From NCBI RefSeq assembly GCF_004005945.1, contig NZ_SACS01000014.1, positions 62,001 through 126,000 on the forward strand: DNA of 64,000 nucleotides, given 5' to 3'. A program made the position numbers and the translations under genes. This DNA is from Rheinheimera riviphila (lineage in GTDB: Bacteria; Pseudomonadota; Gammaproteobacteria; Enterobacterales; Alteromonadaceae). Position 1 is the stretch's first letter. Each line of letters begins with the position of its first letter. Positions 1 through 7,908 of this stretch are shown here, in pieces. The notes below the pieces were generated by a model. It was not told the origin of the DNA. It saw only the letters and a program-made list of their open reading frames with translations, and did not search any database.

Positions 1-99
1 AGAGTTTGAGTGCATTTTTCCGGCAGACGCGGTTTAGCCTTCACTGCGTGCATATGGGCGGGATCAGATTTTCAGAAAAGCAAAAAGGATATTCCCGGC

Positions 100-522
100 A
101 TGAGCTTATCATTTCATCTCAACTTCAACGGCCAGTGTGAGGAAGCGTTTCACTTCTACGCCGATCACCTTGGCGGCAGCATTGGCACCATGTTGCGGCT
201 GAAAGATTCTCCGGTCCCGCTATCTCGTCTGACTGCAGATGCGGGTGCTGAAGATCGTGGGCAACAAATTTTGCACGCCAATATCTGCATCGAGGGTGTT
301 GAAATTGCCGGTGCGGATGTTGCCCCGGATCAATACCAAACACCTACCGGCTTTTGTGTGTTGCTTGGTGTTGATTCAAAAGCCAGAGTCGAAGCTATTT
401 TTAATGCGCTGCAAGCGGGTGGTCAGGTGATCCTGGCGCCGCAGCAGACCTTTTGGTCACCTTGTTACGCCATTGTGGTTGACCGGTTTGGCGTGCCGTG
501 GAAGATTAATTGTGTGGCCTGA
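100..522 (+). CDS. VOC family protein (PhnB-like)
   Basis: This 140-residue protein belongs to the vicinal-oxygen-chelate fold (glyoxalase / bleomycin resistance), in the PhnB/YjdN-like branch. The N-terminus (SLSFHLNFNGQCEEAFHFY) and the C-terminal PCYAIVVDRFGVPWKIN are typical of that branch. Members are small cytoplasmic dimers and many have no known substrate; none can be assigned here. The frame is open from position 10, but the ATG at 100 follows an AAGGA-type site at about 84-89 and matches the family start, so I use it. A second, divergent member of the same branch lies at 25911-26333. No operon partner is evident, since the next gene starts 160 bp later. Confidence 0.85.
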   Translation: MSLSFHLNFNGQCEEAFHFYADHLGGSIGTMLRLKDSPVPLSRLTADAGAEDRGQQILHANICIEGVEIAGADVAPDQYQTPTGFCVLLGVDSKARVEAIFNALQAGGQVILAPQQTFWSPCYAIVVDRFGVPWKINCVA

Positions 523-682
523 TGTTTCAGCCACCGCTGTCCGGCTGCGGTTGTCTTTTTTTCCAGCTTCCAGTTTTGAGCTAGGATTATCCAACGGTGT
601 GCCAGCATTTGAATATTATCTTTTCGCCAAAGGGGTTCTCACGAACTGCCAATGCGTTTAAAAAGTGGTGAAGGAGCCTTCG

Positions 683-1096
683 ATGCCAGAAAATAAAACC
701 AAAGCCACCGATGCCAGCATTGATGCCTACATCGCCTCACGCGCCAATGTGCAGCAGGCTGCGGATTGTCAGGTGTTGCTGGCGCTGCTGGAAAGGCTAA
801 CCCAACAACCACCGAAGATGTGGGGTCCCAGTATTGTCGGTTTTGACTCCTACCGGTACACCTACGACAGCGGCCGCAGTGGCGAGGCACCGCTGGCAGG
901 CTTTGCGATCCGTGGTCGCGAGCTGGTGGTTTATCTGAGTTGTGAGAATGACGACGAGCCGTTGTTTGCCAGGCTCGGTAAGCACAAGATGAGTAAATCC
1001 TGCTTGTACTTTAAACAACTGGCCGACCTTGATATGGCCGTGTTGGAGCAGTTGATTGTGAATTCGATGCAAAGTGTCAAACGGCGATACGGGTAA
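683..1096 (+). CDS. DUF1801 domain protein
   Basis: This 137-residue cytoplasmic protein resembles the DUF1801 family, with the motifs PKMWGPSIVGFDSYRY, GFAIRGRELVVYL and HKMSKSCLYFKQLADLD. The fold is related to frataxin/YdhG-like proteins and no biochemical function is established. The ATG at 683 sits behind AAGGAG at 671-676, so the in-frame start at 665 is not needed. The following DUF5655 gene starts 8 bp after the stop, so the two are probably cotranscribed. Confidence 0.85.
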   Translation: MPENKTKATDASIDAYIASRANVQQAADCQVLLALLERLTQQPPKMWGPSIVGFDSYRYTYDSGRSGEAPLAGFAIRGRELVVYLSCENDDEPLFARLGKHKMSKSCLYFKQLADLDMAVLEQLIVNSMQSVKRRYG

Positions 1097-1104
1097 CCCG
1101 CCAA

Positions 1105-1518
1105 ATGACTCCGTCACAGTGGCAGTGTCCACAATGCAGCCGGGAGTTTAGCCGCAAAAATCAGCGGCACGCCTGTGATGCGGGCAATTCTGCGGACGTC
1201 ATTCGGGATCGGCCGCAATCGGTGGTCGAGGTTTATCAGGCGATTGCCGACTTTGTGAACAAACTTGGCAAAGTTGAAACTATTGCCAAAGATCGCTATG
1301 TGCTGTTTCGTAGCGTGCGCATATTTGCTGATCTATCAATCATGAAAGACGTGGTGCGGGTGGCGATCCATATTGGACGGAGGATCGATAATCCGATCTT
1401 TATCAAGGTCGTTGACGATGGCCGGCAATTTACCCATGTGGCTAAAATTGGCAGCCTGCATGAACTGAAAGAAATAGAAACACTGCTTAGCGAAGCCTAT
1501 GAGTTTTCGTTATTTTAA
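1105..1518 (+). CDS. DUF5655 domain protein with N-terminal zinc-ribbon motif
   Basis: The protein has 137 residues. Residues 8-24 carry a C-x2-C...H-x-C pattern (CPQCSREF...RHAC) that looks like a small zinc-binding module. The rest matches DUF5655 (PQSVVEVYQAIADFV, VARDRYVLFRS-like segment, VRVAIHIGRRIDNP, THVAKIGSLHEL). This family is often annotated as predicted transport-associated, but no function is proven. It starts 8 bp after the DUF1801 stop and probably shares its transcript. No signal peptide or membrane segment is visible. Confidence 0.8.
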   Translation: MTPSQWQCPQCSREFSRKNQRHACDAGNSADVIRDRPQSVVEVYQAIADFVNKLGKVETIAKDRYVLFRSVRIFADLSIMKDVVRVAIHIGRRIDNPIFIKVVDDGRQFTHVAKIGSLHELKEIETLLSEAYEFSLF

Positions 1519-1714
1519 GTTTGCGTTATCTTAAGTTTGTGTTGGTTGGAGTTTGATTGGCCGGGGTTTTCATGCCCTTGCGTGATGAGCTGCTGCTGGA
1601 TAATCACTCGATAGCACAGTTGCCAACTTGTAGAAAAAATAGTTAAATTGGCGTAAAAATAGACAAAATCGGTCAACAGTCCGCCACTGTTGAGTTAAAG
1701 CAGAGGATAGCGTG

Positions 1715-1921
1715 ATGTCAGCAACGGAAAAAGTAACAGGTCCCGCCAGCTATTTCCCTTCCATCGAAACTAAGTATGGTCAACCCATTCAGTATTGGAT
1801 TTCGATTGTGGAAACGAACCGGGCAATGAAGCATATGGAAATTGTGAACCTGCTGAAATCGGCGCATGGCATGGGGCACGGCCATGCAAATGCAGTGGTT
1901 GCGCACGTACTTTCCAAATAG
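1715..1921 (+). CDS. DUF4287 domain protein
   Basis: This 68-residue protein is a near-textbook DUF4287 domain, with VTGPASYFPSIETKYGQP near the start, KHMEIVNLLKSAHGMGHGHANAVVAH at the end, and nothing else. These proteins are small, cytoplasmic and uncharacterised; they are often found beside DUF1801/DUF5655-type or SRPBCC genes, as here. A GTG lies immediately before the ATG at 1715; I use the ATG because AGAGGA at 1702-1707 fits it. It is separated from its neighbours by about 200-300 bp and probably has its own promoter. Confidence 0.85.
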   Translation: MSATEKVTGPASYFPSIETKYGQPIQYWISIVETNRAMKHMEIVNLLKSAHGMGHGHANAVVAHVLSK

Positions 1922-2217
1922 ACATTTGGTGTGCTAATTAAAGAACGGCAGCTGTAACCGAATTGTTGATTTTCCGGACCTTTTTCGGACCTTTTTCGGA
2001 ACAACAGCTGCTGTCTTGACCTCGTTCAACTCCTTCAGCAATACGCAAAAACTATGCAATAGCTGTCAGCTTTTTTTGCATTTTTATGACGCTCAAAGTT
2101 GGCTAAAAAATAAACACCCTCATTTTGTTGCAGATTTTGCATTTGGTTTAGTTTTTGCTTATGTACTCCCCGAAACAGTGCCCGGCTTGGGCGCTGAAAC
2201 AGCAAGGTGGAGGAGCT
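1922..2217. other. Intergenic region, no gene seen
   Basis: This stretch separates the DUF4287 gene from the next exported-protein gene. It contains a short direct duplication of GGACCTTTTTC around 1976-1998 and AT-rich sequence that probably carries the promoter of the gene at 2218. I see no convincing coding potential or RNA gene in it. Confidence 0.5.
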
Positions 2218-3261
2218 ATGTTAATCACTCGTAAGGGTTTTTGGCTGGCTATCCTGAGTTTTGCAGTCACAGGTAGCCTGACATTTCCGGCCAAGGCCGG
2301 AGTCATTTCGCAATTTACTGAAATCAGCAGTTACCAACGAAGTTGTCCTGGTCTGGCCGATCCCAATTTCAGTAGCAATTGGGGCGCAGCTATCAAAACT
2401 ATTTATGAAGTGGAAAGTTTTGGTACTGACATCGCCTGCCATTTTAACGGGTCTTTTCAGCGAAATTTTTACAACGCGGACGGCAGTCCTAAACGTCCCG
2501 GGCTGCCAGCTGGCGTGCCTTACACCTTAGCCGAAGTTGGAACCACGGAGGCCGCAATCGCCTTTGGTGCCAACAATGCAGAAATCGGTAGTATCGATGG
2601 CGATTTTTACGGCAAAGTAACGCTGGATGCGGACAATCTTGGCCTGCCGGAAATCAAAATAAAATCATCATCAGACGCGCTGGAACGCAATTCGGTCAAT
2701 GGTTTTGCTGCGACAGAGTACCAATGGCTGGGCGCGGCACAAACGCTGAGTTACAGCGTCAATTTTGACTTTTTTAATTCGTATGCGCTGTGGGGGATCC
2801 CGGGGGCAACAGAGGTGCATGACTATTCGCTGGGGCTGACGTTTGGGGTGAGTCAGGACATGGAATTCTCGTATGACGTGCCGTTTAACTTTGACTTTGG
2901 TAACGTACAGACGACGGCAGCCTTCATGAGCCATATGTTGGAGATGATTGACTCCGATTTAGAAAATCCATTTATGGGCTCCCTGACCATCAACTTCGAC
3001 GTGGATACCGGTGACAAGTTCTGGTTATGGACGCAAGTACAGGCTTTTGGTTTAAATGGCGGTTTTATTGATGCCACCCATACCGTAACGTCGGCGCTGG
3101 CGGTGGAAGGGCTGAGTCAGGAGGAAAGCAAGCGGCTATTCGCCACCGATTTACGGCAGGTTCCAAACCAGATCCCACTTCCTTCTGGTTTGGTGTGGTG
3201 GTTTACCGCCTTGCTGTTGTTGTGTTGGAAACGGCGAAAAATCGCAATCAGACGGCGGTAA
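2218..3261 (+). CDS. Exported protein with PEP-CTERM-like C-terminus
   Basis: This 347-residue protein has a clear signal peptide (GFWLAILSFAVTGSLTFPAKA). The mature domain is beta-rich and I recognise no family in it. The C-terminus has the three-part layout of PEP-CTERM sorting signals: a short proline motif (QIPLPSG), a hydrophobic helix (LVWWFTALLLLCW) and a basic tail (KRRKIAIRRR). In that system exosortase/archaeosortase-type enzymes cut and transfer the protein during envelope or exopolysaccharide sorting. The motif here is PLPSG rather than VPEP, so the match is a variant. The ATG at 2218 follows GGTGGAGGAG; the upstream in-frame start at 2155 lacks such a site. A hairpin terminator follows at 3294. 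No exosortase gene is in the window. Confidence 0.7.
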   Translation: MLITRKGFWLAILSFAVTGSLTFPAKAGVISQFTEISSYQRSCPGLADPNFSSNWGAAIKTIYEVESFGTDIACHFNGSFQRNFYNADGSPKRPGLPAGVPYTLAEVGTTEAAIAFGANNAEIGSIDGDFYGKVTLDADNLGLPEIKIKSSSDALERNSVNGFAATEYQWLGAAQTLSYSVNFDFFNSYALWGIPGATEVHDYSLGLTFGVSQDMEFSYDVPFNFDFGNVQTTAAFMSHMLEMIDSDLENPFMGSLTINFDVDTGDKFWLWTQVQAFGLNGGFIDATHTVTSALAVEGLSQEESKRLFATDLRQVPNQIPLPSGLVWWFTALLLLCWKRRKIAIRRR

Positions 3262-3293
3262 GCCGTTATTAAATGACTCGCTTTTGAAATTTA

Positions 3294-3317
3294 GGCCGGT
3301 ATCGCACCGGCCTTTAT
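3294..3317. terminator. Convergent hairpin terminator
   Basis: A perfect 7-bp stem (GGCCGGT / ACCGGCC) with a 5-base loop is followed by TTTAT. It lies between the exported-protein gene on the plus strand and the lipase gene on the minus strand, and probably serves both. Confidence 0.7.
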
Positions 3318-3321
3318 GCCT

Positions 3322-4035
3322 TCACTTTATCAGCTCGTACTGTGTGGCCGCAGTATCTGTTTGCAGACCAAAATGCCCCAGCGCATAGGTATAAGTAGCG
3401 TTCTGCCCCCAGATGCTGCTGCTATGGACACCATAGACCAAACAAGATCCGCTTGAGCACACCACCTGATCGATATTGCTTTTTATCGAATACACTCTGC
3501 TGCCAAATCGAACGCCGTATAGTCCATCCAAAAATGGGTTGCCAACTGATAACCCAGCGCTGCCGCAGGTGCTGGTGAGCACATTAAACGGATACACACC
3601 GCAACTTAACAAGCCACGAAAGGCTCCGGCCACACCAACAAAAGCGTCAACCTGACTTTGGATACCCAGTTTAGTAATTTGCTGCGCTGCCAGCGTCGCG
3701 CCCATCGAATGACCAATCACATCAATTTTGCCGGTGCAGGAACTGGCCAGCGCATTCTGGATCGCAGTTCGTACCGGCGTTTCTTCACTACCATTGTGGT
3801 CGTTGCATGCAGCACAACTACTACTGCCCCAAGCCGGACGCTGAATTTGCGCTGCGGTATAACCTTTGGTAAGCAGCAAATTGTAAGTATTATTCCAGCT
3901 CGATGGCGCCGCTGTATTGCCATGCACTAACACGACCGCATCTAAGCAGGCGGCCAGAGCGGCAGGACTGCAAAGCAGCAGGCAGATAACGGAGCGCATT
4001 AGTAACACGCGGTTGAGCATTGTTTTAGTTTTCAT
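3322..4035 (-). CDS. Secreted lipase / esterase (alpha/beta hydrolase)
   Basis: This 237-residue exported protein has a signal peptide (about residues 1-27, ending PAALAAC) and an alpha/beta-hydrolase core. The oxyanion region is VVLVHGNTAAPSSW and the nucleophile elbow is GHSMGA; a late ALGHFGLQ supplies the likely catalytic His. The pattern is that of class-2-type lipases/EstA relatives, which hydrolyse acyl esters in the periplasm or outside the cell. Several cysteines (SSSCAACNDH, SGSC) suggest disulfides, in line with export. The frame is open to 4161, but the ATG at 4035 is preceded by AAGGAT and begins a proper signal peptide. The substrate cannot be told from sequence. Confidence 0.8.
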   Translation of the reverse strand: MKTKTMLNRVLLMRSVICLLLCSPAALAACLDAVVLVHGNTAAPSSWNNTYNLLLTKGYTAAQIQRPAWGSSSCAACNDHNGSEETPVRTAIQNALASSCTGKIDVIGHSMGATLAAQQITKLGIQSQVDAFVGVAGAFRGLLSCGVYPFNVLTSTCGSAGLSVGNPFLDGLYGVRFGSRVYSIKSNIDQVVCSSGSCLVYGVHSSSIWGQNATYTYALGHFGLQTDTAATQYELIK

Positions 4036-4350
4036 ATCGTATCCTTGGTTAGCAGGCTGTTCAACCATAGTGAGGTGATTGAAAAATAGACATAACACTT
4101 TGGTGCAGTGCCCCCTGGATAATGTAACTAGACAGTACATTGCAGTGGCAATTGCCAGCACTTATAGAAAGTGGGTTTTTGTTATCAAATGGTTTTTTCG
4201 GTGTTAGCATGTTTGGAGCCTGCAAGGGGCGGCGGTGACGGTCGGGAACATTGAATTGACGTTGCAGCCGAAGGCCTGGAATTGTTGACAGCAGTCGTTG
4301 CTGAAGTTTACCGCCGGGTTTTATATGCTAAGCACTAACAAGGATTTCTG
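4036..4350. other. Divergent intergenic region
   Basis: These 315 bp separate the divergently transcribed lipase and GNAT genes, and must hold both promoters. I see no RNA gene or coding sequence. GTTAGCAT near 4204 and ATGCTAAGCACTAAC near 4326 form a loose inverted pair, but the orientation is opposite to that of an integron attC site. Confidence 0.5.
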
Positions 4351-4857
4351 ATGTCGCTTGAAATTTGTCAACACACTGATGAACACCAGGCAGTGATTTG
4401 GAATGTTTTTCAATACTATTGCTACGATACCTCGGTGGAAGATGGTTACGATCTGAAAGAAGATGGCCGGTATTCGCTCTGTGCTGAATACTTTTCGCAG
4501 TACTGGACCAACCCGAAGTGGCGTGCGCATTTGCTACGATGGAATGGCGCTATTGCCGGTTTTGCTTTGCTTGAAGAGTCAGATGCGCTTATTGGGGCGC
4601 AGGAAATTGCCGATTTGTTCGTGATGAAACGGTTTCGAAGGCATGGCATTGCACGCAAAGTCGTCCAGCATTTTATGACGCAGCGCGTCGAGCCATGGAC
4701 AGTCGTGGTATTTGATGAAGCGACTGAAGCACAGCTTTTCTGGCAAAGTATCTTTCAAAATCCACAATTTAAACCAGATCGGCTGGTGGCGGATCCGGAT
4801 GATCGAGCCGTGACTGTTTACGTTTTGGAGCCAAATGTTCAGCACGAGCTGGCGTAA
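4351..4857 (+). CDS. GNAT family N-acetyltransferase
   Basis: This 168-residue cytoplasmic protein has the GNAT acetyl-CoA binding loop as IADLFVMKRFRRHGIARKVV (about residues 89-108), the Q/RxxGxG/A region. The N-terminal part (YDTSVEDGYDLKEDGRYSL) is found in GNAT members annotated as predicted acetyltransferases of unknown substrate. The start is the ATG at 4351, 8 nt downstream of AAGGA. It appears to be a single-gene unit. Confidence 0.8.
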   Translation: MSLEICQHTDEHQAVIWNVFQYYCYDTSVEDGYDLKEDGRYSLCAEYFSQYWTNPKWRAHLLRWNGAIAGFALLEESDALIGAQEIADLFVMKRFRRHGIARKVVQHFMTQRVEPWTVVVFDEATEAQLFWQSIFQNPQFKPDRLVADPDDRAVTVYVLEPNVQHELA

Positions 4858-4997
4858 TGCAGGTCGTGACACGCGGCGCAAAGCTGCTCTGATCTGCAGC
4901 TGTAAAAATTTCTGGCCGCTGTCGAATTTGCAGCATGGCTTTCGACTATGGCGGTTGCTGCTGATTTTCATCAGGCAAAATTTGCTAGCACATCATC

Positions 4998-5027
4998 CGC
5001 GAGCAGGCTGCTCTGGGTCTGCTCGCG
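4998..5027 (+). promoter_or_regulatory. Hairpin in the leader of the SRPBCC gene
   Basis: A perfect 9-bp stem (CGCGAGCAG / CTGCTCGCG) with a 12-base loop lies 32 bp before the SRPBCC start codon. No T-tract follows, so it is not a standard terminator. It may be a leader structure or a dispersed palindrome. Confidence 0.4.
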
Positions 5028-5058
5028 AAGGTCAATTTGTCACAATATGGAGCACAAA

Positions 5059-5517
5059 ATGTCGAATGAAACAGGTACAGTGCGGTTACATCGGGTATTA
5101 AAAGCACCAGCGGCGCGGGTTTACAAAGCTTTTACTGATAAAGGCGCGCTGGAGCGTTGGATCCCGCCTTATGGATTTATCGGAACTATCCATGAGATGG
5201 ATGTCCGGGTTGGTGGTGGTTATCGCATGTCTTTTACCAACTTTGGTACCGGTAGTAGCCATTCGTTTGCGGTGACTTACCTCGAGCTTATTCCGGATAC
5301 GCTTATTCGTCATACCGATGTGTTCGACGATACCAATTTGCCGGGTGAAATGCAGGTGACTGTCGAGCTGAAACCGGTGCTTTGTGGCACTGAACTCAGC
5401 ATCGTACAACAAGGGATCCCGGCCGTGATCCCAACCGAAATGTGTTATTTAGGCTGGCAGGAGTCGTTGGAGCAATTGGCGAAACTGGTAGAGCCGACGA
5501 TACCGGATCATGGCTGA
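5059..5517 (+). CDS. SRPBCC / AHSA1 domain protein
   Basis: This 152-residue protein carries an AHSA1-type START-like fold: VRLHRVLKAPAARVYKAFTDKGALERWIPP, then GGYRMSFTNF and the C-terminal CYLGWQESLEQLAKLVE. Such proteins bind hydrophobic ligands in a deep pocket; most bacterial members have no known ligand. The frame is open from 4948 but the upstream part is not conserved-looking. The ATG at 5059 has GGAG at 5049-5052, so I use it. An alternative ATG at 5047 would add four residues. Confidence 0.85.
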   Translation: MSNETGTVRLHRVLKAPAARVYKAFTDKGALERWIPPYGFIGTIHEMDVRVGGGYRMSFTNFGTGSSHSFAVTYLELIPDTLIRHTDVFDDTNLPGEMQVTVELKPVLCGTELSIVQQGIPAVIPTEMCYLGWQESLEQLAKLVEPTIPDHG

Positions 5518-5593
5518 GGCGGTGATTGCGATTTGCCGGGCTGTTGGCCTTGAATTGACCTGACAATCTCGTCATGACCTAAAGGAGCGACAA

Positions 5594-5971
5594 ATGTACC
5601 AGGGCAGTTGTTTATGCGGACAAATTCGTTACCAGCTAATAGCGCCAATTCGCGCCTCGCACTGTCATTGCCGGATGTGTCAGAAGCAGCATGGTGCGGC
5701 TTTTGCCACTTATGTCAGTGTGCAACTTAGCGATTTTCAGTTGCTAAGTGGCGAAGATCTGCTGGTGCAGTTTCAATCATCGCCCGGAATTTACCGTGGA
5801 TTTTGTCATTGTTGTGGCTCCAGCCTGTTTTGGCGCGACAGCAGCAGTGATGAAATTGCTGCGGCACTAGCAAGTTTTGATACCCCTTATGTACCCGAGC
5901 AAATCCCGGATATTTATAGCCAAAGCCATGCACTTTGGTGTCCGGCTGCGCAGCAGGATAGATCCAGCTAA
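5594..5971 (+). CDS. GFA / CENP-V family zinc protein
   Basis: This 125-residue protein is a Gfa-like (Mss4-fold) zinc protein. The first site is GSCLCGQIRY, the second HCHCRMCQKQHG, and the third FCHCCGSSLFW. The type member (glutathione-dependent formaldehyde-activating enzyme) acts on S-hydroxymethylglutathione, but most small homologues are unproven and may simply bind zinc. The AAAGGAG site lies 7 nt before the ATG. Two related genes sit nearby (7329-7733 and the DUF6151 gene at 16992). Confidence 0.88.
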   Translation: MYQGSCLCGQIRYQLIAPIRASHCHCRMCQKQHGAAFATYVSVQLSDFQLLSGEDLLVQFQSSPGIYRGFCHCCGSSLFWRDSSSDEIAAALASFDTPYVPEQIPDIYSQSHALWCPAAQQDRSS

Positions 5972-6044
5972 TTCTGCTCCTTGCTGTGATCATCTTCAAT
6001 CGCCAGTAGGGTAGCCGACATCGTCAACTTAAAGGAACGCTTTG

Positions 6045-6557
6045 ATGCAAAAGCTATTTTTATTGATATTACCGCTATTAACGCTGCCACTTTCCTGCGT
6101 TGCGGCAGAAAAATCTGCAGAAGAAACGGTGGCCACGCTATGGAACGCGATATCCAACGACGCCGGTGCCACCGCAGATACGGCAACTTTGCAACGGATT
6201 TTTCATCAGGACGCGGTGATATTTGGCGGACGTTACCAAGATGGCAAGCCGGTGGTGCAGCGCAGTATGCTGGACGATTTTCTAAAGCCATTGGCCAGGG
6301 TGCAGGAAAAGGGTTTTTACGAGTGTGAAATTTCCAGAGTTGTTCAGACGTACGACCGTTTTGCCGTGGCCTACAGTGTGGTTGAATCCAGAACCGAAAA
6401 AACCGCCACCAAGCCGGATTTTGTGGGGGTGAACAGTGTGCAGCTCTATAAACAAGGTGATTCGTGGCAGATTTTGTCGTTGTATTATCATGTAGAAAAA
6501 CCTGATTTGCCGATTGCAGCTCCCAATGCTGTATCCGGTCGCTGCCTGAATCACTGA
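6045..6557 (+). CDS. Exported NTF2/SnoaL-like protein
   Basis: This 170-residue protein starts with a signal peptide (MQKLFLLILPLLTLPLSCVAA). The mature part has the cone-shaped NTF2-like pattern: ETVATLWNAISN...DTATLQRIFHQDAVIFGG early, and SVQLYKQGDSWQILSLYYHVE at the end. The fold serves as a ligand-binding or enzymatic pocket in many unrelated families, so no activity is proposed. The ATG at 6045 is 8 nt behind AAAGGA; a TTG immediately upstream is less likely. Confidence 0.72.
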   Translation: MQKLFLLILPLLTLPLSCVAAEKSAEETVATLWNAISNDAGATADTATLQRIFHQDAVIFGGRYQDGKPVVQRSMLDDFLKPLARVQEKGFYECEISRVVQTYDRFAVAYSVVESRTEKTATKPDFVGVNSVQLYKQGDSWQILSLYYHVEKPDLPIAAPNAVSGRCLNH

Positions 6558-6744
6558 TGCTCACCCCTTCAAACCGATTGAACACAGCAATTTATTGCAT
6601 TTAGGTACATTTGTCTTTATTGTAAATGTTGTACTATTTATGTATCGCAAATTTATTGTGCTGCATTAGTATTTCCGCGCTGACATCATGCAAATGAGCG
6701 ATGCGGGTGGCGCAAACTTTTTTAATTAAAATGCAGGAGTATGT

Positions 6745-7101
6745 ATGAAAAGGAAATTATGTGCCGTGATGGTGGTTTTATTATTGTCGGCTTGCGCCTC
6801 AACCACCGAGGAACTTCGGATAAATGGCAGTTCGGCGCTGACCACGGAGCGGGGGATCGCGGCGATGAAACGCCAGCTCAAGAAGGAAGATCGTCTGCCA
6901 TTCAGTGCGGCTATCATGACCATTCAGTTCTCTGAGTTATCGAGCGCAGTGGATATGACCGACAAAGAGAAGTTAACAACCACAGACATGACCGTTGTTG
7001 GCAAAAAAATTCACGGCATGACTTATCAGGAAATTCTGGCGCTGGCGGCAGCATCGCCGAACAAAGTCACCATTGAACGTCACTCGCGGGTTCGTTACTG
7101 A
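6745..7101 (+). CDS. Small lipoprotein (DUF6694-like)
   Basis: This 118-residue protein has a lipoprotein signal peptide with lipobox LSAC at residue 16. The mature part (LRINGSSALTTERGIAAMKRQL...FSAAIMTIQFSEL...GMTYQEILALA) resembles DUF6694-type lipoproteins, whose function is unknown. An AGGAG site precedes the start. The likely location is the periplasmic face of the inner or outer membrane. An ERIC element begins 8 bp after the stop. Confidence 0.7.
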   Translation: MKRKLCAVMVVLLLSACASTTEELRINGSSALTTERGIAAMKRQLKKEDRLPFSAAIMTIQFSELSSAVDMTDKEKLTTTDMTVVGKKIHGMTYQEILALAAASPNKVTIERHSRVRY

Positions 7102-7109
7102 TCTGCTGG

Positions 7110-7239
7110 TATATACCCAAAATCATTGAAGATTCGGGTAGGCGACAAGTGAGTACGACCCCAGGAGCATAGCTGTTCTATGTGACTGGGGCGGACGAGC
7201 GAAGGCAACAACCCCGAATCTTCAAGGATGACGGGTATA
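7110..7239 (-). repeat. ERIC element, full copy 1
   Basis: This 130-bp imperfect palindrome begins TATATACCC and ends GGGTATA. Its central block (CCCCAGGAGCATAGC... GTGACTGGGG) matches the conserved core of enterobacterial repetitive intergenic consensus (ERIC/IRU) elements. It lies between a lipoprotein gene and a GFA gene, and is in the opposite orientation to copies 3 and 4. Confidence 0.85.
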
Positions 7240-7328
7240 GGTCGATGATTCGAGTTGGTGCCTTGGTGAGACGGATTGATAGGGTCAGTGTAACCCACTG
7301 ACCACGAACCAGTTATAAGAAGAACATC

Positions 7329-7733
7329 ATGTATTTAGGAAGCTGTCTTTGTGGGGGAGTTACTTTAGAAATCACTGGCCCCATTGATTCGATTATTCAC
7401 TGCCACTGCTCGAAATGTCGTAAAAGTAGTGGCACTGCTTACGCCACCAATGGCTTTGTCGCGGCGAATGCATTCAAAATTACCGCAGGCGAGCCGTTAT
7501 TGGCCAGTTACGAAAGTGCCCCTGGCAAACGTCGCCATTTCTGTAAAATCTGTGCATGTCCGGTTTACAGTAGCAATGCTGCTAACCCGGAGCGAATTCG
7601 GTTGCGGTTAGGAATTTTGGACTCAGCCATCAGCGAGCGGCCCATTTCGCATAACTTTGTGTCATCAAAAGCAAACTGGGATGATTTGGATGCGCAGCTG
7701 CCACGCTCCGATAGTTATGAGCCAGGGCGTTAG
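7329..7733 (+). CDS. GFA family zinc protein
   Basis: This 134-residue Gfa-like protein has zinc-binding motifs GSCLCGGVTLE, HCHCSKCRKSSG and FCKICACPVY. It differs clearly from the GFA gene at 5594, so it is a separate family member, not a recent duplicate. Function in formaldehyde handling is possible but unproven for this size class. The start is the ATG at 7329; the GC-rich signal before it is a weak AAGAAG. The gene stands alone just downstream of an ERIC element. Confidence 0.87.
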   Translation: MYLGSCLCGGVTLEITGPIDSIIHCHCSKCRKSSGTAYATNGFVAANAFKITAGEPLLASYESAPGKRRHFCKICACPVYSSNAANPERIRLRLGILDSAISERPISHNFVSSKANWDDLDAQLPRSDSYEPGR

Positions 7734-7908
7734 TCTTGTATAAGGATTTTTTTGCTGATTGTCGCGGCAATTTTATGGGGGGTGATGTGGCCTGGTGCAT
7801 GCAGTGCCGGGCGAGCGTTAGTTGTTACGCCGGTTGTTTCAGCGATATCTTGCCGCATCTGTCTGGCAGTATGCTGATGGCCTAAGCAGGGCAGGTTATC
7901 CTTTAGTT

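Noticed and set aside
4204-4340. Possible integron attC site before the GNAT gene
   Set aside because: The GTTAGCAT and CTAAC elements point the wrong way for attC, no second site lies beside the other small genes, and no integrase is present.
4948-5058. Longer SRPBCC protein starting at 4948
   Set aside because: The extra residues cover a hairpin leader, and a good ribosome site serves the ATG at 5059.
7095-7298. Minus-strand open frame of 67 codons over ERIC copy 1, and similar frames at 26269-26472, 49481-49714 and 60699-61067
   Set aside because: The shared peptide is produced by the ERIC palindrome itself. There is no ribosome site and no match outside the repeat.
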